From positions 11,336 through 75,335 of the forward strand of contig LVWT01000015.1 in assembly GCA_002083405.1 (NCBI GenBank): a stretch of DNA of 64,000 nt, written 5' to 3'. Below are positions 38,475-48,237 of this stretch, piece after piece (position 1 is the first letter of the stretch; every line of letters starts with the position of its first letter). Position numbers and translations under genes: made by a program. This DNA comes from Nitrospira sp. SG-bin2 (GTDB lineage Bacteria > Nitrospirota > Nitrospiria > Nitrospirales > Nitrospiraceae). Under the pieces are notes generated by a model. It saw only the letters and a list, made by a program, of their open reading frames with translations, was not told where the DNA came from and did not search any database.

Positions 38475-38861
38475 CTACAAGATCGGACGTCAGATCTCAT
38501 GATCGACCGCCCTTCAACATCAGAAACCCTGATCGCTGCGGCAGGAACACGCGCCGCAATCATTCAGAAGTTCTGAAAAATCAATGGGAAAGATCGGAGA
38601 TCCTACCATCCTGCTTCCGAAGGGTCAATAGCGACGACGGCGCGTGCCTCGTGATGCGAATCTCGCATCTCGTAAAATAGGAGCTCCGTCCTGCGCTTCA
38701 CGCTTCACCGTTCGACAGGCTCACGGTCCTGAGCAGAGTCGAAGGACGAGATACGAGCGACGGAGGGCGGAACAACGGACCAGTAATGTCCCGGCGCACT
38801 GAGACGGACGATCGCAGTAGACTTGCGCGCGCCAATGGCGAGCAGAAAAGAGCGCAGATGT
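38475..38861. other. intergenic region with REP-type palindrome
   Basis: The 390 bases between ilvB and rnpB contain a repeat palindrome (38709-38745) and a run resembling the topA-dprA spacer (ATCTCGCATCTCGT). I looked for a T-box or attenuator before ilvB and found none. No ORF is supported. Confidence 0.5.
38709..38745. repeat. REP-type palindrome
   Basis: CGTTCGAC and GTCGAAGG arms enclose the inner pair GGCTCA/TGAGCA. This sequence type is a common extragenic palindrome in many environmental bacteria. Confidence 0.65.
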
Positions 38862-39286
38862 GAAAGCCTATAAGCCGGATTCTGTCCTGCGAAGAAGTTG
38901 CCCTCCTCGCTTGGATGATCATTTCTCTGGGATTCGAGTCGCCTCGAACCTCAAGCGGCCTACCCGAAGACCTCGACCGGGCCAGTCGGTGTGCAAGACA
39001 CGCGAGGCGTCTTACAGATGTCTTCCTATTTGGCCTTGCACCGGGCGACGCTTACCATGCCGGTGATGTTGCCACCACCGCGGTGGGCTCTTACCCCGCC
39101 GTTTCACCCTTACCTGAGCCTCGGCGACCAGATGGGATCCCGTCGCGTCGGCCATCGGCGGTTTGATTTCTGTGGTGCTGGTGTCGGATTGCTCCGCCTG
39201 GGAGTTACCCAGCGCCCTGCCCATGGAGTCCGGACTTTCCTCCCGATGCCGAAGCATCGAGCGATCACCCAGCCTTCACATCCACG
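38862..39286 (-). ncRNA. rnpB: RNase P RNA (M1)
   Basis: Read on the minus strand, the RNA starts near GAAGGCTGGGTGATCGC and has the diagnostic GAGGAAAGTCCGGACTCC. It also has GGTAAGGGTGAAACGGCGGG and GTAAGAGCCCACCGC, and closes with ACAGAATCCGGCTTATAGGC near the 3' end. It is the catalytic RNA that removes tRNA 5' leaders. Size, about 420 nt, fits a type A molecule. Ends are approximate. Confidence 0.95.
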
Positions 39287-39293
39287 CACATAC

Positions 39294-39324
39294 AGTATAA
39301 AGAAAAGCGACAGGCCGTGACAAG
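39294..39324 (-). promoter_or_regulatory. rnpB sigma-70-type promoter
   Basis: On the minus strand, TTGTCA (39319-39324) and TATACT (39294-39299) are separated by 19 bases; each hexamer matches consensus at five of six positions. Transcription would start near 39287, at the rnpB 5' end. Confidence 0.65.
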
Positions 39325-39356
39325 AACGTACGCAGGCGGGTCACACGATCGAAGAG

Positions 39357-40226
39357 CTACCGCCCCCCCACCGCCGGCAAGAGAGCCGCTGGAACGGCCG
39401 TCTTTTTCTGATAGATCGCCATCGCTTCAGGCATCCAGGACTTCAATTGATCAATTCTGGTGTCATGGCTCGGATGAGTGGACAAGAACTCCCCTGGTCC
39501 CTCGCCACTCGACAGCTGCGCCATCCGCTCCCACAGCCCGACGGACTCACGCGGATCGTATCCGGCATCGGCAGCCAAAAGAATCCCCACATAATCGGCC
39601 TCCGATTCGTGCTTCCGGCTGAAGGGCAAGAGGACGCCGACCTTCGCTCCCGCGCCGAGCGCCGCCATCGTTGTTTGCCCCAGCATGGGATTGCCTCCGC
39701 TGAGTCCTATCGCAGCACCCACCGCTTGTAACCCAATATTGGTCAACTGTCCTTGGCTCATGCGCTCCGCTCCATGGCGGGCCAATGCATGCACAATTTC
39801 ATGGCCCATCACGGCCGCCAACCCTGCCTCTGTTTTTGCAATGGGAAAAATGCCGGTGTACACGGCCATCTTCCCGCCGGGAAGCGCAAAGGCATTCGCC
39901 GTCTTGTCATCCTTGATCACCGTCACATCCCACTGAAACTGCTTGGCCATCTCACTGTATTTCGATCGCTTCGCCGCTTCGATAATCCGGGCCGCCACCC
40001 GCCTCACCGGCTCGACCTCCTTGGGGTCTTGAGACAAGCGCGAGTTGGGATCTCTCGTGATCTGATCATACGCCTGCGCCCCCATCTGCATTTCCTGACC
40101 GACCGACGTCATCAGCAGTTGCGAGCGTCCCGTATAAGGATTCGTCTCGCATCCAGCTAGCCCCATACTGCCGATCACCACACTGAGCAGGGCGATCGAG
40201 CGTGTCAGCCGCCGTTGAGTTCCCAT
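39357..40226 (-). CDS. M48 family metalloprotease lipoprotein
   Basis: The ATG at 40226 after GGAGGGG gives 289 residues with a lipoprotein signal (IALLSVVIGSMGLAGCE). The zinc site is HEIVH in AAVMGHEIVHALARHG, with the third ligand in HESEADYVG, as in BepA/YcaL-type outer-membrane-associated peptidases. These degrade or help fold misassembled beta-barrel proteins. It probably faces the periplasm. It stands alone near rnpB. Confidence 0.93.
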   Translation of the reverse strand: MGTQRRLTRSIALLSVVIGSMGLAGCETNPYTGRSQLLMTSVGQEMQMGAQAYDQITRDPNSRLSQDPKEVEPVRRVAARIIEAAKRSKYSEMAKQFQWDVTVIKDDKTANAFALPGGKMAVYTGIFPIAKTEAGLAAVMGHEIVHALARHGAERMSQGQLTNIGLQAVGAAIGLSGGNPMLGQTTMAALGAGAKVGVLLPFSRKHESEADYVGILLAADAGYDPRESVGLWERMAQLSSGEGPGEFLSTHPSHDTRIDQLKSWMPEAMAIYQKKTAVPAALLPAVGGR

Positions 40227-40333
40227 CGCTTCCCCTCCACAAAACCGATGTTCATCGAATGATGAAGATTTGACCCGCCGCATCCGATTGAGTAGATTAC
40301 CGCGCCCGTCGTTCTTTTTCCAGGAGCCATCCG

Positions 40334-40996
40334 GTGGCCGTTCCCCACACTAAAAACCACGTCGAACGCATCGGCATCGACGAATCCGGGAAGGGAGACT
40401 ATTTCGGCCCGCTCGTCATCGCCGCCGTGTTTGTGGATGCGACCACGCAAGGTGAATTGAAGTTGATGGCAGTCCGTGACAGCAAGAAGATCTCCGATGG
40501 GCGGATTTTTGAAATGGCCCCGGATATTAAGACCATCTGCCCCCACAGTGTCATTGCGATCGGTCCACAGAAGTACAACGAACTCTATGCCAAGATCAAA
40601 AACCTCAATCGCCTGCTCGCCTGGGGCCATGCGAAGGCGCTGGAAAATTTGCTCGAGCGCGTGTCGTGCGAGCGCGCCATCTCGGACCAATTCGGCAATG
40701 AGCGGCTGATTCTGAATGCCTTGCAGGATAAAGGACGGACGATCGTCTTGGAGCAGCGGACGAAGGCGGAGTCGGACCTGGCCGTAGCAGCCGCGTCGAT
40801 TCTCGCGCGGGCTGAATTCCTCCTTCGCCTTACACGTCTGTCCAATGAGGTAGGTACCACATTGCCGAAAGGCGCCTCACCAACAGTCGAACTCGCCGCC
40901 CGCATGGTCATCAAAAAACACGGGCAGGACCGGCTGGGCGACGTGGCCAAACTGCATTTCAAAACCACCCAGGCCGTGCTGGCGGGACTGGCCTGA
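40334..40996 (+). CDS. rnhC: ribonuclease HIII (short form)
   Basis: It starts with GTG, seven bases after CAGGAG. The 220-residue protein has the type 2 RNase H core: RIGIDESGKGDYFGPLVIA (catalytic Asp and Glu), MAVRDSKKIS (Asp) and AESDLAVAAASILARAEFL. The GDYFG form and DSKKIS indicate RNase HIII rather than HII. The usual N-terminal substrate-binding domain of about 80 residues is missing, so it starts directly at the catalytic domain. It cleaves RNA in RNA-DNA hybrids. Confidence 0.88.
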   Translation: MAVPHTKNHVERIGIDESGKGDYFGPLVIAAVFVDATTQGELKLMAVRDSKKISDGRIFEMAPDIKTICPHSVIAIGPQKYNELYAKIKNLNRLLAWGHAKALENLLERVSCERAISDQFGNERLILNALQDKGRTIVLEQRTKAESDLAVAAASILARAEFLLRLTRLSNEVGTTLPKGASPTVELAARMVIKKHGQDRLGDVAKLHFKTTQAVLAGLA

Positions 40997-41061
40997 CTCC
41001 TATTCTTTTCGCTCTGCGTCTTGTTTGTATATTCCTGGTTTGGTCCTGATATCATGAATTC

Positions 41062-41985
41062 ATGAATTCACGATTTCCCGACTTAACTTTCTTGTTGGAC
41101 ACAGCAGGTAGATATTCCCACTCCAAAGAAACCCCTCTCGCGTTTTCCGCTGTTGCCGTACAAACAAAAGCTGTTAGCGAGCTCCGAACAAGTCTGTTGA
41201 CTGTCACAAAAGGCAACTTGGCAAAGTGGTCCGAAGGGAAGATGTACCCTGATACCGCAAAGGCCATCTTCCGGCTGTTAGCCAAGCGCCAGCTCTATTG
41301 GACTGTATGGATAATCTGGAAGAGCACTGCGGAATGGGACCGTTATTTTCAAGCTGGCGAAGACCTCTACCAGAAGGTGGTGAAAAATGCGCAAGAAGCT
41401 GCAACATACGCAAAGCCGATGAACACGTTAAAGTTGCACCAATTCAGCCGGGTAAGCGCTGACCTGCTCGGATTCTTTTTAGGACGTCACCCAAGAAAGC
41501 GTCCTCGAATGGGCGAACCAATACAACCAATCACTATCACAGCAATACATGACTCGGACATACAGGGACCGGCAAATCAGCAGGTATTCCGCAATGTATT
41601 GGAAGGGGTACGGGGCAATTTACCTCAGACGATTGAAGCGACTAGGATCAAGCCATTCTTCGAAGCCTTGATCAAGACTGAACAGGAAGAACCATTATTG
41701 CTGTTGCCGGATTACATTGCAGGATACCACTATTCACGTAAGGCGTACGGAATCGAAGATCTGAATGAAAAGGGAAGTCTACTGATGGCTGTTGAACCTT
41801 TGATCAAGCAAATTCCGGAGATCTGCTATAAAGTGACCGAGGAGCAGTTTCGAGAAGAGTATTTGTTACCACCCACAACTTTTGACTTTGTTCTCCCCAA
41901 GAATGAGCGGGAAGCATTGCTCAAGGAGTTTGCACAGCGGCGACAACAAAGGACGGCTTCATCCGAAGATTCATCGGCATGCTGA
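41062..41985 (+). CDS. hypothetical protein with DUF3800-like features
   Basis: The 307-residue product starts with a strand carrying Asp (LTFLLDTAGRYSHSKETPLA), comparable to the FIDESG start of DUF3800 proteins. Near residue 215 it has LLLLPDYIAGYHYSRKAYG, like their LADLIAG motif. DUF3800 proteins have an RNase H-like fold and often occur in mobile and defence loci. The match is by eye and partial. GC content is lower than in neighbours, and overlapping ATGAATTC repeats precede the start. It stands alone. Confidence 0.5.
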   Translation: MNSRFPDLTFLLDTAGRYSHSKETPLAFSAVAVQTKAVSELRTSLLTVTKGNLAKWSEGKMYPDTAKAIFRLLAKRQLYWTVWIIWKSTAEWDRYFQAGEDLYQKVVKNAQEAATYAKPMNTLKLHQFSRVSADLLGFFLGRHPRKRPRMGEPIQPITITAIHDSDIQGPANQQVFRNVLEGVRGNLPQTIEATRIKPFFEALIKTEQEEPLLLLPDYIAGYHYSRKAYGIEDLNEKGSLLMAVEPLIKQIPEICYKVTEEQFREEYLLPPTTFDFVLPKNEREALLKEFAQRRQQRTASSEDSSAC

Positions 41986-42238
41986 GTGGATCCTTGCGAC
42001 TACTGGCCTATCCTATTGACTCGAACATATCAGACCATAGGCACATTCGCTCGATGCAGTTGAAGCCATCTGTGTACCGCAGTCAGAGAGACACCATGAA
42101 CAAGCACTATACCGTGAACCGTGCTGCACGCTAGGCTGAGTTCCCCACTTCGAGGTTTCCAATTTGCCTTCGCCAGGTGGGCATTCTCAATCGACCAGCC
42201 GCTCACGGGGTCGGTTAACGGCTTGAAGAAGAACGGCG

Positions 42239-42628
42239 CTAGTCCTTCGTTCTTCTGGTCAGCTCATCGAGCGTCTGACGGATGAGCCGTGTGTACGTCG
42301 GCAGATGAGAGTAAATCGTGTCGGCTGTGGCTTCGTTGTAGGTGTGGCTGGTAAGATTGCGGTCTTCGAGCATGCGGAACCACTCAGTATTCTCTTGGAT
42401 CACGCCCAGCTGAAAAGCAACACGCAGGCTGTCGCGCGGCGAGAAGGCTTCCAGTCCAGACTCTTCCGCATACGCCTTCAGACTCTTCCAAAATAACTCG
42501 AAGGTGAATTCAAACCGTTGGATGGCTGAGTCGCGGACAAATTCGTTAGCCGGCTGGGCCAAGGCAAGGTCCAGGCGTGAGAGTGCCAGGCCCAGAAGCC
42601 GCAACAGATTACGCAGCTTGTCGCTCAT
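42239..42628 (-). CDS. HEPN-type nucleotidyltransferase-substrate-binding protein (HI0074 family)
   Basis: The 129-residue four-helix protein has the HI0074-family signature: LDLALAQPANEFVRDSAIQR, FELTFELFWKSLKAYAEESG-like helix (RFEFTFELFWKSLKAYAEES), SPRDSLRVAFQLGVI and the conserved EDRNLTSHTYNE. HEPN toxins have an R-x4-6-H site; here RNLTSH fits it. It is encoded after, and overlaps by 20 bases, a minimal nucleotidyltransferase, forming an MNT/HEPN toxin-antitoxin pair. Confidence 0.9.
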   Translation of the reverse strand: MSDKLRNLLRLLGLALSRLDLALAQPANEFVRDSAIQRFEFTFELFWKSLKAYAEESGLEAFSPRDSLRVAFQLGVIQENTEWFRMLEDRNLTSHTYNEATADTIYSHLPTYTRLIRQTLDELTRRTKD

Positions 42629-42962
42629 ACACGTTTTTGATCTTCTGAAGCGCCACGGCCTTGAAGGTTTCGTCTACCGAGGAAAAATCGACCACGTCCA
42701 CTCGTTGCAAGATCGGCAGACCATCGAGTGCCTCGCGAATGGCGGCAAGGTCTTCGGGGGCGATCGGATGCCCCACATCGATACCCAAATCAATGTCGGA
42801 TCGAGTTACGGATCGACCAGTGGCCTGAGAGCCGAACACAAAGATTTTGACGTATGATTCGGACGCCAGGATGGTCCGAGCCAATTCTCGAACCTTTTGT
42901 TCGACCAACGACAAGACGTTCTGCCCTACCACTTGATTCGTTTGCATCCGAGCGATCCCCAC
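42609..42962 (-). CDS. minimal nucleotidyltransferase (MNT antitoxin)
   Basis: The 117-residue protein has the nucleotidyltransferase core VFGSQATGRSVTRSDIDLGI (G-S-x10-D-x-D) and a third Asp in RVDVVDFSSV. In such pairs the MNT protein modifies and neutralises the HEPN RNase. The ATG at 42962 is used; an ATG five codons in (MQTNQVVGQ) is possible. It overlaps the HEPN gene. Confidence 0.9.
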   Translation of the reverse strand: MGIARMQTNQVVGQNVLSLVEQKVRELARTILASESYVKIFVFGSQATGRSVTRSDIDLGIDVGHPIAPEDLAAIREALDGLPILQRVDVVDFSSVDETFKAVALQKIKNVYERQAA

Positions 42963-43041
42963 TAGAACGGCCTTCTCTTGTATCTCTATGCGCTCTCCTC
43001 GATTCTGAGGCCTTCACACACCGACGAACCAGAAACCAGCA

Positions 43042-43815
43042 TTAAACCGACTCTCCGACTTCGAGATCCGATGATTTGCCTTCGGACGCAGACGGAGTTT
43101 CCGTGGCCGGTTCCCCTTCCCAATACAACATCCGGCGGCAATAGGGGCAGACAACCAGATCGTCCGACCGTTTGACTTGCGCAATGAGCTGCGGCGGAAT
43201 CTGCAGACGGCAGCCGGCGCACATGCCGTCGCGCACTGCCGCGAGCGGCTGGTCTTTCCGCGACGCCTTGATCTGGGTATACCGTGCGAGCAGGCTCTTC
43301 TCAATCCGCGCGGATGCCGCTTGCTGCCGGGCTTCAACTGTGGCCAGTTCTGCCGCAAGATCCTTGTCCTGCGCGTCCAACACCTGCTTCTCCCGGGTAA
43401 AAATGTCCTCAAGCCCTTTCCGCTTCTCTTGCAATTCCTTGGCGGTCTTCTGAAGCTGGTCGATCTTGTCCATCGCCAGCAAAATCTTCTCTTCGAACTC
43501 TCCGCGCTTCTTGTTCGCCAGCTCGATCTCGAACAGATGCGCCTGATACTCCTTGTTGGTCTTCAGACCCGCCGCGTGCGACTTCATCTTCTCCGTCTGC
43601 GCCTCGTGCGCTTCCAGATCCTTTTCGTGCGCGCGCCGCTCTTTGGCCGCGGCATCGGCGGCGGCCTTCGTCTCGTTCAGAATCTGTGTCGCATCGCGCA
43701 GGGGGGCTTCTGCAATATGCAGACGTTCGGGGATTTTTCGGCGGATGTCATTGATCTCCATGATACGGAGATCGAGTTTTTGCAATTCAACGAGCGGAGA
43801 CAGCTTGTGATTCAA
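43042..43815 (-). CDS. C4-type zinc-ribbon coiled-coil protein
   Basis: The 257-residue protein has a long coiled coil (residues 15-180, charged heptads) and a terminal C4 zinc ribbon: CAGCRLQI (about 199) and CPYCRRMLYWEGE (about 224). This is the CdsZ/DUF164 family, found in many bacteria and linked to DNA- or RNA-related functions that remain unclear. It is downstream of rpoD and a tRNA gene on the same strand. Confidence 0.9.
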   Translation of the reverse strand: MNHKLSPLVELQKLDLRIMEINDIRRKIPERLHIAEAPLRDATQILNETKAAADAAAKERRAHEKDLEAHEAQTEKMKSHAAGLKTNKEYQAHLFEIELANKKRGEFEEKILLAMDKIDQLQKTAKELQEKRKGLEDIFTREKQVLDAQDKDLAAELATVEARQQAASARIEKSLLARYTQIKASRKDQPLAAVRDGMCAGCRLQIPPQLIAQVKRSDDLVVCPYCRRMLYWEGEPATETPSASEGKSSDLEVGESV

Positions 43816-43881
43816 TGTGTCCTTTCTATCCGTCTGCGCAAAGACACATACGTGGAGAGCCCGTCAGGCTCCCTGGCAGCC

Positions 43882-43958
43882 TGGTGGGCCCACTAGGACT
43901 TGAACCTAGGACCAGCTGATTATGAGTCAGCCGCTCTAACCACCTGAGCTATGGGCCC
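43882..43958 (-). tRNA. tRNA with CAU anticodon (probably Ile2)
   Basis: This 77-nt gene encodes its CCA end. The acceptor pairs GGGCCCA with TGGGCCC; the anticodon arm is GCTGA-CTCATAA-TCAGC; the T arm has GGTTCAAGTCC. The anticodon CAU could be elongator Met or lysidine-modified Ile2. The GACTCATAATC context and the T arm resemble E. coli ileX, so Ile2 is preferred. It lies between rpoD and the zinc-ribbon gene. Confidence 0.93.
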
Positions 43959-44039
43959 GATCGGAACGATTCTCATCTCGACCCGCATGAATTCTAGGCC
44001 GCCCTCGGAACGGAGTCAAATCACGCCTATTCCCTGAGC

Positions 44040-45857
44040 CTAGAGGCTTTCCACAAAACTTCGAAGCTTCTTGCTTCGGCTCGGATGCCGCAATTTCCGC
44101 AAGGCTTTGGCTTCGATCTGCCGAATGCGCTCGCGTGTCACCTCGAAATCCTGCCCCACTTCCTCCAGCGTATGGTCGGTGGCTTCCCCGATCCCGAACC
44201 GCTTGCGCAAGACTTTCTCCTCGCGCGGCGTCAAGGTCTCCAACGCGCTGTTGATCTGCCGTTGCAAATCGTAGCGAATGGCGGCTTCCAACGGAGACAC
44301 GGCTTTCTTGTCTTCGATGAAATCGCCGAGGTGGCTGTCCTCCTCCTCGCCGATGGGCGTCTCCAGCGAGATCGGCTCGCGCGCGATCTTGAGGATTTTG
44401 CGCACCTTATCCAACGGCAGATCCATGCGCTCGGCAATTTCCTCCGGCAGCGGCTCACGGCCCAACTTCTGCACAAGATGCCGGGACGTCCGAATGAGTT
44501 TATTGATCGTCTCGATCATGTGGACCGGAATCCGGATGGTCCGGGCTTGGTCGGCGATGGCCCGTGTGATCGCCTGTCTGATCCACCAGGTCGCATAGGT
44601 GCTGAACTTGTAGCCCCGCTTGTATTCGAACTTGTCGACCGCCTTCATCAAGCCGATGTTGCCTTCCTGAATCAGATCCAGGAACTGCAAGCCGCGATTG
44701 GTGTACTTCTTGGCGATGCTGACCACCAAACGCAGATTCGCTTCCACCAGTTCAGCTTTGCCTCGCTTGACCTTCTCCTCCGCGACATCGAGCTGTTTGA
44801 CAGCGTCCTTGATCTCCTCGGCCGGAACCAACGCCTCCTCATCTTCCAATTGGCGGATCTTGGCCTTGGCGCCCTGATAAATCCGTTTAATGTCCGTGAG
44901 CGTGTCTTCCGAGACGCCCGCTTTCCGCTTGACGGCCAGAAAATCTTGCTTGGTTCGGCACATTTTCCTGAGCAGCTCCGCGCCGGCTTCTCCCCCGAAC
45001 CCGATCCGCCGCTGGCAGCTCATGACCTCTCGTTCTGCCGCCCGAATCTGAACGGCCAGATCGCGGACACGCTGCACCATTCGGTCCTTGAGCACCCCAT
45101 GAAGATTGACCGATTCGATCTTATCCACCACTTGCTGGCGCGCCACGTCGAATTGCTTCTTGAACTTTTTGAGCTTCACCGGATCAGCGCCGATGTGTTT
45201 GCCTTTTTCCACCAGCGCCTTCAGTCCCAGCGATACTTTGCGCACCGCATTCAAAGCATCCAACGTCTTGACGCGCAGCTCTTCATAATCCCGCTCGACC
45301 GGCTGCTGATCTTCTTCGAGCTCCTCTTCCTGCTCCTGCACCGGCACGATTTCACGCACATCAATCGTGGCATCTTTGAGCTGATCCCGCAGAACCAGGA
45401 CAAACTCGATCGTCATCGGCATGCCGTAGATCACCGACGCAATATCCTTCTTGCCTTCTTCGATCCGCTTGGCGATCTCGATTTCTCCCTCACGGCTGAG
45501 CAGCGCCACGCTGCCCATTTCCTTGAGATAGAGCCGCACGGGATCGTCTGTCCGGCTCAGCGCACCCGGCGTCAGATCGATCGGCTTGTCGTTTTCCTCT
45601 TCGGACTCCGCCTCGGCATCCTCGCCGTCATCACGGGCCTCGCCGTTTCCAGGCCGCTTCCGAATCCGCTCCCCTTCCGGGGCATCGATGATCTCGATGT
45701 CCATCTCGCTGAACATAGACATAATGCTGCCGAATTGGCCTGAGGAGACGACTTCGGCCGGCAAGGTATTGTTGAGCTCGTCGTAGGTCAGGAAGCCCTT
45801 TTCCTTCCCGATCGCGATCAGCTTTTTCACCTCGACGAGTAATTCTTGTTTCGCCAT
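44040..45857 (-). CDS. rpoD: RNA polymerase sigma factor RpoD (sigma-70)
   Basis: The 605-residue group 1 sigma factor has region 1.1 (residues 1-80), region 1.2 ([20 protein letters not shown]), and region 2 with [20 protein letters not shown] and [20 protein letters not shown]. Region 4 ends with the helix-turn-helix [20 protein letters not shown] and [20 protein letters not shown]. It directs housekeeping transcription. It is two bases after dnaG, the classic macromolecular-synthesis arrangement. Confidence 0.98.
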   Translation of the reverse strand: MAKQELLVEVKKLIAIGKEKGFLTYDELNNTLPAEVVSSGQFGSIMSMFSEMDIEIIDAPEGERIRKRPGNGEARDDGEDAEAESEEENDKPIDLTPGALSRTDDPVRLYLKEMGSVALLSREGEIEIAKRIEEGKKDIASVIYGMPMTIEFVLVLRDQLKDATIDVREIVPVQEQEEELEEDQQPVERDYEELRVKTLDALNAVRKVSLGLKALVEKGKHIGADPVKLKKFKKQFDVARQQVVDKIESVNLHGVLKDRMVQRVRDLAVQIRAAEREVMSCQRRIGFGGEAGAELLRKMCRTKQDFLAVKRKAGVSEDTLTDIKRIYQGAKAKIRQLEDEEALVPAEEIKDAVKQLDVAEEKVKRGKAELVEANLRLVVSIAKKYTNRGLQFLDLIQEGNIGLMKAVDKFEYKRGYKFSTYATWWIRQAITRAIADQARTIRIPVHMIETINKLIRTSRHLVQKLGREPLPEEIAERMDLPLDKVRKILKIAREPISLETPIGEEEDSHLGDFIEDKKAVSPLEAAIRYDLQRQINSALETLTPREEKVLRKRFGIGEATDHTLEEVGQDFEVTRERIRQIEAKALRKLRHPSRSKKLRSFVESL

Positions 45858-45859
45858 GA

Positions 45860-47716
45860 CTACTCCTTCACCAAGGACACCGCTCCGGCGGGTGGTGCGC
45901 CGGCTTTTCGGATCCGCAATTCGTTGATTTGCACATTCAACAGCCGCGCCTCTTCCACCTGCCCTGCGCGCTCCGCCGTTTTCAACCTGGCAATAAGATC
46001 ACGAAGAATCTGTTCCGCCCGTTTTCGGTCGAGACTGTCCAGACAAGCTTTGATGTGCATCGGCACATCGTCGAAATGATCGTCCCGGATCGACAGTTCC
46101 GTCGCAAGAGCGCCGCATTCGGGATCGTCCATCGCAGCATCCAGCACCGCCCGAACGCCGATGCGCCCATCCTGACCCAGATGAGCCATCGCCAACGCCA
46201 CGAGCCTTCGGCAGGGTGCCACGGTAAAGGCCTCAGGCCTCAGGCGCCGGACATCCGCAGGCAACAACTTGCCATGCAACAGCAGCAAGAGGAGGTCCCG
46301 CTCTTCCGGTACCCCTTTGAACAGAGTGGAGAGCGACGACGACGCAGGTTGAAGAGCAGCGGCTACCGACCCCCGCTGCTGTTGCGCCAGGAGCGCCGGA
46401 TACCGTTGGATCAACTGCGATTCATTGATCCCCAATCGTTCCGCTACAATCTTGATACGCTGTTCACGTTCAATCGGATGCTCGCTTCGCTGAAGAATGC
46501 GCAGGACTCCATCCACGCTTTGAATTCGGCTCTCCAGCGACCCGGCTTCGGCCTGCTTGACCGCGTGGTCCAACGCATAATCCAAGAGGCTCGGCGCCGC
46601 CGCTTCCAGCCGCGCAAATGCGCCCGTACCCTCTTTCCGTACAAACGTATCGGGGTCCTCTCCTGCCGGCAAGGTAATGACCTTGACGCCCATTCCGCTG
46701 TTCACAAAGAGATCCAACCCGCGCAGCGCAGCCCGCACGCCCGCCGCATCGGGATCGAACAGCAGGACGACGTTCTCGGCGAACCGCCGCAGAGCCTGAA
46801 CATGCTCAGGGGTCAAGGCGGTGCCCAGGGTGGCCACCGTATGCGTAAGCCCCGCTTGGTGCAGCGCTATCGCATCAAAATAGCCTTCGACGACAATGAC
46901 CGTCTTGGTCCGAACGATCGCCTCACGAGCCTGATCGAGCGCAAAGAGCGTCTGTCCCTTCTTAAACAGAAGCGTGTCGGGAGAATTCAGATATTTGGGC
47001 ATGCCGTCGCCCAACACACGACCGCCGAATCCCACGACTCGCTTGCGCAAGTCGGTGATCGTGAACATGACTCTCGCACGAAACCGATCGTAGAACCCGG
47101 ACCCGCTGTCTCGAGCCACCACGAGCCCGGCTGCAGCCAGATCGCCAGCCGCAAACCCCTGCTTCGCGAGGGCTTTGATCAGGCCATCCCATTCGGCCGG
47201 GGCGACACCGATCCCAAAACGGTTGATCGTGTCCGGATGAATGCCTCGACTCTCCAAATATTGACGCCCGACAGCGCCGGCCCGCGCATCATGTAATGTC
47301 TGTGTGAACCAGGCCGCAGCAGCGTGATTGAGTTGCTCAATCCGCTTCGCTTGCCCCCCCTGGGACCCGGCATGGGCGGCGACTTCTTCAACCTCAACCC
47401 CCACCCTCCGTCCAAGCTCGCGGACAACCTCGGGAAAACTCGCGCCGGTGATACGAGTGACAAATGTAAACACATTCCCACCGGCCCCGCAGCCGAAACA
47501 ATGAAAAATCTGTTTTGAGGGACTCACCGTGAACGAGGGACTTTTTTCCTGGTGAAATGGACACAAGCCCTTCAGATTCTGTCCGGCCTTGGTCAAGGAG
47601 ACGTGGTGGCTCACGATCTCGGTAATATCGACCCGTCCCTTGACTTGATCAATGATGTCGTCGGAAATCAAACCTTGGCCCACGAGAGTCGCAGCTCCTA
47701 CAGCTCCGTCATGCAC
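45860..47716 (-). CDS. dnaG: DNA primase
   Basis: The 618-residue protein has the CHC2 zinc domain ([20 protein letters not shown] with CFGCGAGG, about residues 51-75), the TOPRIM core ([17 protein letters not shown] and [12 protein letters not shown], the acid residues) and a C-terminal DnaB-interacting domain. It makes primers for replication. The GTG at 47716 is the furthest start; a GTG eleven codons in (47683) lies 11 bases after AGGAG and fits family alignments better. Confidence 0.97.
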   Translation of the reverse strand: MHDGAVGAATLVGQGLISDDIIDQVKGRVDITEIVSHHVSLTKAGQNLKGLCPFHQEKSPSFTVSPSKQIFHCFGCGAGGNVFTFVTRITGASFPEVVRELGRRVGVEVEEVAAHAGSQGGQAKRIEQLNHAAAAWFTQTLHDARAGAVGRQYLESRGIHPDTINRFGIGVAPAEWDGLIKALAKQGFAAGDLAAAGLVVARDSGSGFYDRFRARVMFTITDLRKRVVGFGGRVLGDGMPKYLNSPDTLLFKKGQTLFALDQAREAIVRTKTVIVVEGYFDAIALHQAGLTHTVATLGTALTPEHVQALRRFAENVVLLFDPDAAGVRAALRGLDLFVNSGMGVKVITLPAGEDPDTFVRKEGTGAFARLEAAAPSLLDYALDHAVKQAEAGSLESRIQSVDGVLRILQRSEHPIEREQRIKIVAERLGINESQLIQRYPALLAQQQRGSVAAALQPASSSLSTLFKGVPEERDLLLLLLHGKLLPADVRRLRPEAFTVAPCRRLVALAMAHLGQDGRIGVRAVLDAAMDDPECGALATELSIRDDHFDDVPMHIKACLDSLDRKRAEQILRDLIARLKTAERAGQVEEARLLNVQINELRIRKAGAPPAGAVSLVKE

Positions 47717-47882
47717 GACCTGACGAGTCGGTTGATAAGTTGTCGGATTAATTGACCGGACAGATTAACAAACGGAATTGAATGGTGTCAATTGAGGGGA
47801 CTACACTTCCTGTGAGGCTACCGCTCTGTTCAGTAGGTTGACCGGCTGAGCGCGAGGTCGGGAGACCTGTTGAATATCCTGG

Positions 47883-48227
47883 TCAGCCGGGAGGCCAACC
47901 CATCGGTCGCCCGCCCATGACATGAAAATGCAGATGAAACACCGTCTGGCCGCCATCCCTACCAGTATTGGCGACAAGCCGATAGCCTGACTCAGCCAGG
48001 CCCTTGCCTTTCGCAACTTTCGTGCAGGCCAGCAGTAATTGTCCGATCAACAATTGATCCTGAGAACCATACGCCTGCACAGCAGCGACATGCTTCTTAG
48101 GAATGACCAGTGTGTGCACCGGCGCCTGCGGATTGATATCGTCGAAGGCCAGGGTCTCATCGTCTTCATGCACGATCTTGGCCGGAATCTTTTTTTCTAC
48201 GATCTTACAGAACAGACAATCGCTCAT
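47883..48227 (-). CDS. HIT-family nucleotide hydrolase (HinT-like)
   Basis: The 114-residue protein has an N-terminal CLFCKIVEKKIPAKIVHEDD and ends with the HIT motif VFHLHFHVMGGRP (HxHxHxx). HinT-like proteins hydrolyse AMP-lysine and other nucleoside phosphoramidates. The two Cys at the N terminus may form a zinc site with downstream His. It follows hisIE by ten bases. Confidence 0.93.
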   Translation of the reverse strand: MSDCLFCKIVEKKIPAKIVHEDDETLAFDDINPQAPVHTLVIPKKHVAAVQAYGSQDQLLIGQLLLACTKVAKGKGLAESGYRLVANTGRDGGQTVFHLHFHVMGGRPMGWPPG

Positions 48228-48237
48228 CGCCGACTCC

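Noticed and set aside
37029..38576. 515-codon plus-strand frame opposite ilvB
   Set aside because: Shadow of acetolactate synthase large subunit.
38475..38640. Second T-box or attenuator before ilvB
   Set aside because: No AGGGUGG-type motif, specifier loop or terminator-antiterminator pair is seen.
44085..45743. 552-codon plus-strand frame opposite rpoD
   Set aside because: It is a shadow of the minus-strand sigma factor; no recognisable domain, and codon bias belongs to rpoD.
45929..47296. 455-codon plus-strand frame opposite dnaG
   Set aside because: Shadow of DNA primase; composition is Arg/Gln/His-rich without family features.
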